This document shows positions 18,200 through 25,586 of a stretch of DNA of 64,000 nt, piece by piece. Within the stretch, counting starts at the first letter, position 1; the number at the start of each line of letters is the position of its first letter. The stretch is from positions 1,612,001 to 1,676,000 of the forward strand of contig OZ255624.1 in NCBI GenBank assembly GCA_965276675.1, given 5' to 3'. The notes under the pieces are model-generated. The model did not search any database, was not told the DNA's origin, and saw nothing but the letters and a program-made list of their open reading frames with translations. The stretch comes from G965276675 sp965276675 (GTDB lineage Bacteria > Acidobacteriota > Terriglobia > Terriglobales > Acidobacteriaceae). Both the position numbers and the translations under genes were made by a program.

Positions 18200-18981
18200 T
18201 GGGTGAGAGAGGGGCCGTATGGGCCGCTAAGAGTAGCATCGCGCAACATTGCAGGCCATGATTTTTGAAGCCATAGGCGCTCACCTCCACCGTAGCGAAG
18301 ACTGAAGCTGGCAATTTCGTCGGCGGTTTCTGGCGCAATTTGCGATGAGTAAATGGATGCGAAGTGTCGCTTCCGCTCCGCGGCGTCGTGTCTCTGAATG
18401 ACGATTGGTTGAAGCGCGCTCCCTAGACGCGCACTGAATGTTTGCAGGCGCCTTTCGAAGACTGCATTCTCGACGCGCGCCGCATAAGGTAGATCTTCAT
18501 AAAAAGCGATTGGAATAGATGCAAATGCTTGTATGCCAGCATCGCGGGCGATGCGGTGATCGATATGTTCGCCGAGCGCTAAGGGCAGAACGACGAGATC
18601 CGGCATTACCACAGTGCGCATGTGACGGGCGATCGTATCGACCTCCCGTGCATAAGCATCTTTGCTGAGTTGCAATGTGCAGACTTCTGCAATAGTAGCG
18701 CCGAGGCGCAAGGGAGCGTCGAGCAAATTGAGATCGACACACTCTAAATGTGCTGCGCTTGCACTTATAAACTGCCGATCTTCACATTGCCTGACTCGCG
18801 ACACCATCTCAACGCGCTGCAAGGCTGGCTCTTCATCGCCCTCGATGTTAGGAGCGTAACTGCTTTGCGTAAAGCAGTTGAGCAGCGCCATCGATATAGC
18901 GCAACGCGACCAATGCAGCAGCGCGAGAGAACAAGAAAAAGCCGCATCATCGCGATGCGGAGAAACGACGACCAGAAGCAT
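18196..18981 (-). CDS. PIG-L/LmbE-family deacetylase (module gene 4)
   Basis: 261 residues from ATG 18981; homologues begin directly before the first motif, here MLLVVVSPHRDDAAFSCSLAL. The zinc/catalytic motif is normally (A/S)HPDDE; this one reads SPHRDDAAF. The second zinc motif is GEHIDHR. The family hydrolyses N-acetyl groups from GlcNAc-type substrates such as GlcNAc-PI, bacillithiol and mycothiol precursors. An in-frame ATG at 19041 would add 20 residues with no conserved features. The stop overlaps the GT2 start (ATGA). Divergent from the glycosyltransferase gene at 19181, with a 199-bp regulatory gap. Confidence 0.84.
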   Translation of the reverse strand: MLLVVVSPHRDDAAFSCSLALLHWSRCAISMALLNCFTQSSYAPNIEGDEEPALQRVEMVSRVRQCEDRQFISASAAHLECVDLNLLDAPLRLGATIAEVCTLQLSKDAYAREVDTIARHMRTVVMPDLVVLPLALGEHIDHRIARDAGIQAFASIPIAFYEDLPYAARVENAVFERRLQTFSARLGSALQPIVIQRHDAAERKRHFASIYSSQIAPETADEIASFSLRYGGGERLWLQKSWPAMLRDATLSGPYGPSLTQ

Positions 18982-19180
18982 ACGCGTGTGGGATGCATGG
19001 AATGCCGCGTTTGCGACGCAACACGAAAGATGAAACTGCATTTATACTGAAAGTACATCGGGCTACCAAACGCACGCGCCCTTGCATCTTACTTATTTCG
19101 CTCAGCGTAGTAGCTACCTGCCGCGTAGTGGCTCGCGTCGATTCGGACAACTTAATTTGTGTCAGGGGTGAATAGTACGC

Positions 19181-20362
19181 ATGGTCAGCTCTGCGTCTTC
19201 AGGTGAAAGTGCGACAAACGCCGGGTACGTCGGCGAAATGGAGCCTGACCTGCTCTGCTTTAGTCATCTTCGCTGGGATTTTGTGTATCAGCGACCGCAA
19301 CATTTGCTATCGCGGTGTGCCGAAATGCGGCGTGTGTTTTTTTGGGAGGAGCCTGTCTTCGTGGAGACCTTGCAAGCTTCGCTCCTCAGCGAGCGACGGG
19401 AAAATGTCGAGGTCATCCGTCCGCAGCTGCCTCAGACTACGCTGAGTGAAACGGTCCCGGGAGTTCTTGAACACCTGCTGCACTCCTTTCTTGTTTCGCG
19501 AAAGATCAACGATTTTGTGAGCTGGTATTACACGCCTATGGCACTTAATTTCACTGCGAAGCTGAAGCCTGCAGCAATTGTGTACGACTGCATGGACGAA
19601 CTCGCTGCCTTTCAGGGAGCGCCGCGGGAACTGCAGGGCTATGAGGCGGAGCTTCTGAAAAAAGCGGATGTGGTCTTTACTGGGGGGCGAAGCCTTTATG
19701 AGAGCAAAGTGAAAACGTATCCCAAGGCCTTGCTGTTTCCAAGCAGCATCGACCGCGCACACTTTGCTTCCGCGCGTACTGAGCAGGCGGAACCGGAGGA
19801 TCAAGTCGAAATTCCGCATCCTCGGGCTGGCTTTTATGGCGTTCTCGATGAACGGCTTGATCGCGAGCTACTCGCAGCACTCGCAAAGCTTCGCCCAGAG
19901 ATTCATTTCGTGATGATTGGGCCAGTCGTGAAGATACGTCTCGAAGATCTGCCACAAGCAGACAATTTGCACTACCTCGGAAAGAAATCATACCGCGAGC
20001 TGCCCGCGTATCTTGCGGGTTGGGACGTGGCAATTCTGCCTTTCGCGTTGAATGAGGCGACCAGATTTATCAGCCCTACGAAGACGCCAGAATATCTTGC
20101 GGCGGGCCGCCCTGTTGTGTCGACGCCCATTCGCGATGTGGTGCGTGATTATGGCGATTGTGGTCTGGTAGCGATTGCGGCTACCCCAGAGGAGTTTGCG
20201 GATGCGCTCGATCATGTTGTGTCAGGAATGACGGAGGGGTGGGCAAGTGCAGTAGATGCCGTGCTGGCGGCGAATTCATGGGACCAAACCTGGAGCAGGA
20301 TGTGGAGCGAAGTGGAACAAGTCTTGCGTCACAAGAATGCGTCTCTCAACGTAGAAGCTTAG
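19181..20362 (+). CDS. Glycosyltransferase, GT4/TuaH-like
   Basis: 393 residues. Starts with LLCFSHLRWDFVYQRPQHLLSR, a signature of a GT-B family often found with galactofuranose genes. The C-terminal nucleotide-sugar domain has YLGKKSYRELPAYLAGWDVAILPF, then SPTKTPEYLAAGRPVVSTPI, the EX7E-like segment of GT4 enzymes. No signal peptide. The gene is followed 19 bp later by a UDP-galactopyranose mutase gene, so the enzyme may use UDP-galactofuranose, or the two may act in the same surface glycan. A weak AGGGGTG lies upstream of the ATG. Confidence 0.85.
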   Translation: MVSSASSGESATNAGYVGEMEPDLLCFSHLRWDFVYQRPQHLLSRCAEMRRVFFWEEPVFVETLQASLLSERRENVEVIRPQLPQTTLSETVPGVLEHLLHSFLVSRKINDFVSWYYTPMALNFTAKLKPAAIVYDCMDELAAFQGAPRELQGYEAELLKKADVVFTGGRSLYESKVKTYPKALLFPSSIDRAHFASARTEQAEPEDQVEIPHPRAGFYGVLDERLDRELLAALAKLRPEIHFVMIGPVVKIRLEDLPQADNLHYLGKKSYRELPAYLAGWDVAILPFALNEATRFISPTKTPEYLAAGRPVVSTPIRDVVRDYGDCGLVAIAATPEEFADALDHVVSGMTEGWASAVDAVLAANSWDQTWSRMWSEVEQVLRHKNASLNVEA

Positions 20363-20381
20363 AAGAGCCTGGAGAAAACAC

Positions 20382-21527
20382 TTGTACGATTATTTGATTG
20401 TTGGAGCTGGATTTGCAGGGAGCGTGTTAGCCGACAGGCTGGCTCGCGTGGCGCATCAGCGCGTGCTCGTCATCGATCGCCGTCCGCACATAGGTGGAAA
20501 CGCGTTCGATTTCTACGACAAGGCAGGCTTGCTGGTGCACTTGTATGGCCCGCACATCTTCCACACAAATTCGGCGGAAGTGTTCACCTATCTGTCGCAA
20601 TTTACCGAGTGGCGCCCCTACGAGCACCGTGTGCGGGCGCAGGTCGATGGAAAGCTGTTTCCAATCCCAATCAATCTCGATACGGTAAATCAGTACTACG
20701 GGCTCAAGCTCGATGGGCAGCAGATGCAGACGTTCCTACGAGAGATTGCCGAACCGCGGACGCAATTGAAGACCTCCGAAGATATTGTCGTGAGCAAAGT
20801 GGGTCGTGAGCTCTACGAGAAGTTCTTCCGCAACTACACCCGCAAGCAATGGGGATTAGATCCCTCAGAACTGGATGCCTCCGTTGCGGCGCGGCTGCCG
20901 GTCCGGCACGACCGCGACGACCGCTACTTCACCGATGCATACCAAGCGATGCCATTGCAGGGCTACACGAAGATGTTCGAGAAGATGCTGGACCATTCGT
21001 GCATCGACGTGATGCTGAATGCGGACTATCGCGAGATTGCCAAAACGGTTTCGCACTCGAAGTTGATTTATACCGGCCCGGTCGATGAATACTTCGGCCT
21101 GGTCTACGGCAAGTTGCCGTACCGTTCACTTCAGTTCAGGCACGAAACATACAACAAGCCGTTTTTTCAGACGGCTCCAGTCGTGAACTACCCGAACGAT
21201 CAGGCTTATACGCGAATTACGGAATTCAAATACCTGACGGGGCAAACACACGCTAAAACAAGCGTGGTGTATGAGTACCCGACTGCGGAAGGGGATCCGT
21301 ATTATCCGATCCCGTGCCCGGAGGCGAATGAGCTCTACCACCGCTACAAATTGCTAGCGAATGCGGAGCGCGACGTTCACTTTGTAGGCCGCCTGGCTAC
21401 CTACAAGTACTACAACATGGACCAGGTGGTGGCGCAGTCGCTCACCACTTTCCGCAAGATAGCGCAGCAGATGCCGCATCTGGCGACGAGTTATCCGGCG
21501 GTGCTGGCTGGTGAAATACCGGCGTAA
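20382..21527 (+). CDS. glf: UDP-galactopyranose mutase
   Basis: 381 residues from a TTG start at 20382, with GGAG about eight bases upstream. FAD-binding motif YLIVGAGFAGSVLADRLA, then the Glf signature YGPHIFHTN, FPIPINLDTVNQYYG, the KQWGLDPSEL segment and MPLQGYTKMFEKML. The C-terminus has EYPTAEGDPYYPIPCPEANELY and GRLATYKYYNMDQVVAQSL. Glf isomerises UDP-galactopyranose to UDP-galactofuranose with reduced FAD. Length and motifs are typical. Cotranscribed with the glycosyltransferase upstream. Converges with the GH-A gene 10 bp away. Confidence 0.97.
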   Translation: MYDYLIVGAGFAGSVLADRLARVAHQRVLVIDRRPHIGGNAFDFYDKAGLLVHLYGPHIFHTNSAEVFTYLSQFTEWRPYEHRVRAQVDGKLFPIPINLDTVNQYYGLKLDGQQMQTFLREIAEPRTQLKTSEDIVVSKVGRELYEKFFRNYTRKQWGLDPSELDASVAARLPVRHDRDDRYFTDAYQAMPLQGYTKMFEKMLDHSCIDVMLNADYREIAKTVSHSKLIYTGPVDEYFGLVYGKLPYRSLQFRHETYNKPFFQTAPVVNYPNDQAYTRITEFKYLTGQTHAKTSVVYEYPTAEGDPYYPIPCPEANELYHRYKLLANAERDVHFVGRLATYKYYNMDQVVAQSLTTFRKIAQQMPHLATSYPAVLAGEIPA

Positions 21528-21537
21528 ACTCTGCAGC

Positions 21538-22713
21538 CTACGCTAACACCAGGCGTTCATTTCGCGAGAGCTGATCGGAAGGTCGATCGGAGACTCCGTC
21601 CAAGACTCGCGCAATGGACGCCTGTTCCTCTTTCAGCTGGTTGACCATCACCGGGCGTAGCCGGTGTTCGTCCCATGTGCGATCCGCTTCGATGAGTCCG
21701 CATTCACAGTGGCGGTTGTCCTCCCAGCCGGGATAATCCATCACTGGATAGAGGCAGAGCCCTTCCAGCGGCACTCCGTCTTGCAGGGCTCCCCGGACGG
21801 CACCGGAGACGTAGCGAAGCCACCCCGCATTGCTGACGCCCTCAGCCCCAGTCTCTGAGATAAACAAGGGGCGACCGTAGCGAGCATAGACATCCGCGAG
21901 CATCCATTCCAGCGGGCGGTGCTCTGGATGACCCAGTGGTAATTGATATCCTTTATGCATCCACTGGTTGTTCCAGTAGTAATTCATGCCCACGATGTCC
22001 AAATACTGCGGCGCGCCCCCCAGCTCCGGATGCAGCCTTCCCGTGAGCATGTCCCATGATTCATATTGGGCAAGAACATACTGCGCAATCTTCACGTCAT
22101 CGTTCGGTATCTTCGGATTAGGAATGATATGAATGATTGGCTCTGGTTGTACGAAGCGCGCGCGCGTGTCGACCGATCGGACGGCTTCGATGGCGGCAAT
22201 GGATGCCAGAACCAACTGCTGCTTGAATCTGCCTCCGCTGCCTTTTTTGTAGGGATAGAAGGCCCGGCGGTCACCACCGATCCATGACCAGAACGAGATC
22301 TCGTTGACTGGGGAGTAGAACGGGACAGCATCCGTCTCGTCACGAATGAGCTGCGCTGCTGCACGCGCAAAAGCGGCAAAACGGTCAACGAAGGCAGAAG
22401 AGAAGATGTCGATGTCGTGAGGCAAGCCCCAGTGACAGAGATCCCAGATGACCTGCATGCTGCACTCCCGCGCCGCGCGCACCATGGGAAGAAAGCTGTG
22501 CCAGTCGTACTGGTGCGGTGCCCGCTCGATGAGGTGCCAGCGAAGTCCATCGCGCACCGTGCGAATGCCTACGGACGCCAGCAGCCGATAATCCTCAGCG
22601 ACATACTCGAAGTGGCGTGTGCCCTCGATGAGGTCTAATTGCTTATGGTCCGGGCGGCGATGGGACGACGCCTCAAAGCCACCGATGAAAAAGCTCTCGA
22701 AGAGGTGAGACAT
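21538..22713 (-). CDS. Clan GH-A glycoside hydrolase (beta-glucosidase-like)
   Basis: 391 residues from ATG 22713; a GTG at 22779 is possible. Conserved N-terminus FFIGGFEASSHRR, then VRDGLRWHLIERAPHQYDW, the acid/base Glu in YSPVNEISFWSWIGG and the nucleophile Glu in LFISETGAEG, with a late HCECGLIEADRTWDEHRLRP. These two Glu residues at the ends of strands 4 and 7 are the clan GH-A pattern, closest to GH1-like proteins. No signal peptide, so it may act in the cytoplasm on sugar intermediates or have a different role. The gene is divergent from the membrane protein at 22835 and convergent with glf. Confidence 0.8.
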   Translation of the reverse strand: MSHLFESFFIGGFEASSHRRPDHKQLDLIEGTRHFEYVAEDYRLLASVGIRTVRDGLRWHLIERAPHQYDWHSFLPMVRAARECSMQVIWDLCHWGLPHDIDIFSSAFVDRFAAFARAAAQLIRDETDAVPFYSPVNEISFWSWIGGDRRAFYPYKKGSGGRFKQQLVLASIAAIEAVRSVDTRARFVQPEPIIHIIPNPKIPNDDVKIAQYVLAQYESWDMLTGRLHPELGGAPQYLDIVGMNYYWNNQWMHKGYQLPLGHPEHRPLEWMLADVYARYGRPLFISETGAEGVSNAGWLRYVSGAVRGALQDGVPLEGLCLYPVMDYPGWEDNRHCECGLIEADRTWDEHRLRPVMVNQLKEEQASIARVLDGVSDRPSDQLSRNERLVLA

Positions 22714-22834
22714 ATCTATTAGGATGCCATGCTTTTTCGGACTTGGGGATGACACAAGCGGGTGAGAGCTTGAGAGCACGAATGCTATTCTGGCATCAAC
22801 TTACAGTGCAGACAAAGCCGGAGCCCGATCCAGC

Positions 22835-24487
22835 ATGAGCGGCAGTAGCGTTTCGCAAGCGGAAGAGAGTGGTCGAACGCGCCCGTGGATCACACTCATC
22901 TTCTCCACTCTGGTTGCCTTGTACTGCCTTTGGGTGCTGCTGCTGCCAATATTTCCGTCGCAAGACGGACCGATGCACCTGTTCTTTACGCATGTGCTCT
23001 CGCAGTTGCTAGCGCATTCCTCGCCGGTGTACGAGCACTACTACTACATTCGCCACATCCTGCCGCCGTATTCACTCTACTACTACCTGCTGATCGCGTT
23101 GTCGAAGGTAGTCCCGTTGCTATGGGCGGATAAAATCGTAGTCGCGCTCGCGATTGCTGGATTCGCTTTCGGTCTTCGCTACCTCTTCATTGCGTTGGGC
23201 CGCAATGGTCAAGTCATGGCCATGCTGATCTTTCCAGTTCTGTTGAACTGGCCGCTGTTTATGGGCTTCGTTAACTTCATGCTTTCGCTCGCGATGGGAG
23301 CATGGGCGTTGGGTGTCTGGACGCGCATGGAAGAACGCCCAAGTGCGGGAAAGCGGATCGCGTTCGCTCTGCTGCTGGTTTTGATGACGCTGACGCATCC
23401 GGTACCGGTTGGGCTGGTGCTGGTCTTCTGCTGTGGCGATCTGGTCTTTCGTACCGTGGATAGTTGGCGTCTTCAGAGAGCTAAGATTGCAACACCTGAG
23501 CGGAGAGGACCGTGGCTCAAAGACCTACTGCTCGTGCTCGTTGTAGGTGCGTGCTGTGCGGGGTATGTGTCGCTCTTCACCGTAAAGCACATTGGTCAGC
23601 AGGGTGAGCCGGCACCCTCTCTCTTGGCAACTGTTATTCTCCTTCTGCACGGCCGGGGCCTGGTGTTCTTCGGGGGAAGGCAGCTTGGCACATTGGTCTA
23701 CCGGCTTAGCACGTACGTGTGCCTGCTGGTTGCGCTGTATTTCGGCGTGGCCGCGTATCTGCGCCGGGGAACCAAAGCAGTGCACCGCCTGCCGCGGTGG
23801 TTGATCTTTGCGGCTCTGATGTTCATTGCGCTTCCGATCATTCCTCCGGACCTGAACAACTCGCATTTTTTCCGCGACCGGCTTGTAATCGTGGTCTGGA
23901 TAGCAGCCTTTGCCGCAGGCAGCAGGTACGGCGACCTATCCAGGATCGCGCGTACTGTGCTGGTGTCGTATGGAGCGGTCGTTGCAGTTGCGGTGCTGGC
24001 TGCCTCCAATGCAAAGATTCACCCCATCGCCGAGCGGGTGGCTGAGGTCGTAAACAGCCCACTTCCTCGTTACGGCACGGTAGGTCTGCTGCTTCCTGGA
24101 GCGAAGAATGATGTTTCAGCAGTTTCGCTCACTTTCGATCCGATGGGCTGGGCTGGGGCTCATTATCAGAGACGCACCGGCGGCGTGATGTTGAACACTC
24201 CATGGCTGGATTTGCCTATTCTTCCGATCGGCGCGCGTCAGGGATTGCTGACGGATAAGCTGTCACCTCACACGGTGGAGGTGTATTCACTTCTTCGAGC
24301 GGATCTGCTCAAGTCGGCAAAAATTCGAAGCGTGGTGTACCCGATGAGTGATTACGCCATGCTGATAGACGAGAGCGGCCAGGCTACAACGGCCCCTCTC
24401 GATCCAGTTCTGGCCGCCGACACGCAGGATAGCTGGTCTTGCGAAAAGCATGACTGGTTCGTGCTGTGTGCGCGGCATCCGAAGTAG
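22835..24487 (+). CDS. Polytopic membrane protein of unknown function
   Basis: 550 residues with roughly ten hydrophobic segments: the first after about 20 residues (TLIFSTLVALYCLWVLLLPI), then DGPMHLFFTHVLSQLL, and further helices to about residue 400, ending in a soluble C-terminal domain of about 130 residues. The layout (large loop after helix 1 with a conserved DGPMH) is reminiscent of GT-C fold membrane glycosyltransferases, but I see no diagnostic motif. It sits between a GH-A hydrolase and a GtrB-like GT2 within the sugar island, so a role in envelope glycan transfer or export is possible. I do not recognise the family. Confidence 0.75.
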   Translation: MSGSSVSQAEESGRTRPWITLIFSTLVALYCLWVLLLPIFPSQDGPMHLFFTHVLSQLLAHSSPVYEHYYYIRHILPPYSLYYYLLIALSKVVPLLWADKIVVALAIAGFAFGLRYLFIALGRNGQVMAMLIFPVLLNWPLFMGFVNFMLSLAMGAWALGVWTRMEERPSAGKRIAFALLLVLMTLTHPVPVGLVLVFCCGDLVFRTVDSWRLQRAKIATPERRGPWLKDLLLVLVVGACCAGYVSLFTVKHIGQQGEPAPSLLATVILLLHGRGLVFFGGRQLGTLVYRLSTYVCLLVALYFGVAAYLRRGTKAVHRLPRWLIFAALMFIALPIIPPDLNNSHFFRDRLVIVVWIAAFAAGSRYGDLSRIARTVLVSYGAVVAVAVLAASNAKIHPIAERVAEVVNSPLPRYGTVGLLLPGAKNDVSAVSLTFDPMGWAGAHYQRRTGGVMLNTPWLDLPILPIGARQGLLTDKLSPHTVEVYSLLRADLLKSAKIRSVVYPMSDYAMLIDESGQATTAPLDPVLAADTQDSWSCEKHDWFVLCARHPK

Positions 24488-24512
24488 CAGCGTTTCTTCT
24501 TTACGTGGAAGA

Positions 24513-25454
24513 TTAGCTCCGCCGCTCCAGTACCGCGCGGGTGATGTACAAGGGCCGCTGTTTGGATTCCGTGTAGATGCGGCCGATGTACTCACCGACG
24601 ATGCCCAGACTAATCATCTGCATGCCACCGAGAAAGAGTATGCCCACAAAGAGCATTGCCCAGCCGCGCACCCAGCTATGGGTAAAGAGCCGCACAAAGA
24701 GGGTGTACAGAATGCCGAAGCAGGAGAGCAGCGCGACGAGAAAGCCCGCGACTGTGACAAATCGCAACGGTACAGTGGAGAAAGACGCAATGCCGTCCAC
24801 CGCGAGATTGATCATCTTCCGTAACGGATATTTTGTGGTTCCAGCAAAGCGCGCGCTGCGCGAGTACAGAATGCCGCGCTGACGAAAGCCGATCCAGCTA
24901 CCCATCCCGCGCAGTAAGCGATGCCGCTCCGGCATGGCGCGCATGGCATCCACGGCGCGACGGTCCAGCAGCCGGAAGTCCCCGGTGTCGAGCGGTATTT
25001 CCACGTCCGAGAGCGCATTGATCACGCGATAGAAGGCCTTGGCGGTCCAGAGCTTGAAGCCGGTCTCGCCCTCGCGCATTCTGCGAACGCCGTAGACCAC
25101 CTCGTAACCTTCGCGCCAGGTGCGCACCATGTCGTGAATCAACTCTGGGGGATCCTGCAGATCGGCATCGATGATGACGACCGCATCGCCCGTTGCGGCA
25201 TCGAGGCCGGCAGTAACGGCAGCCTGATGCCCGAAGTTGCGTGAGAGCGTGAGCACCACTACATTGGGATCACGTTCGTAGATCGCCTGCAGTTCGCGAA
25301 GCGTGCCATCGCTCGAGCCGTCATCGATATAAAGAATCTCATAGCGCATATCGCCGGCGCTGAGAACCCGCGTGAGCCGTGTGTGGCACTCCCGGATGCC
25401 TTCTTCCTCATTGAAGCAAGGGACAATGACACTGAGTCGCTGGTTGCTCGCCAT
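24513..25454 (-). CDS. GtrB/DPM1-like polyprenyl-phosphate glycosyltransferase
   Basis: 313 residues from ATG 25454 (a TTG at 25571 would add 39). GT2 domain: LSVIVPCFNEEEGIRECHTRL, ILYIDDGSSDGTL, the DxD in VVIIDADLQDPPELI, and RDVxTGDFRLLDRRAVDA-like text (DTGDFRLLDRRAVDAM). The last 100 residues hold two transmembrane helices (VTVAGFLVALLSCFGILYTLF and WAMLFVGILFLGGMQMISLG) followed by EYIGRIYTESKQRPLY, the C-terminal signature of GtrB-type enzymes. These attach a sugar to undecaprenyl phosphate for flipping and later addition to a surface glycan. Converges with the membrane protein gene. Confidence 0.92.
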   Translation of the reverse strand: MASNQRLSVIVPCFNEEEGIRECHTRLTRVLSAGDMRYEILYIDDGSSDGTLRELQAIYERDPNVVVLTLSRNFGHQAAVTAGLDAATGDAVVIIDADLQDPPELIHDMVRTWREGYEVVYGVRRMREGETGFKLWTAKAFYRVINALSDVEIPLDTGDFRLLDRRAVDAMRAMPERHRLLRGMGSWIGFRQRGILYSRSARFAGTTKYPLRKMINLAVDGIASFSTVPLRFVTVAGFLVALLSCFGILYTLFVRLFTHSWVRGWAMLFVGILFLGGMQMISLGIVGEYIGRIYTESKQRPLYITRAVLERRS

Positions 25455-25586
25455 CTGCGGAACAGCGGTATCTGGGATGATCTCTGGGGCCAATGACTGG
25501 AGACTATTCGCTATACCTAGGTTGGACGTCGCGAATGTCAAGCGTAGCGGCTCCCTGTCCCGTTCAGCCAAATCTTAGCAGAGCCA

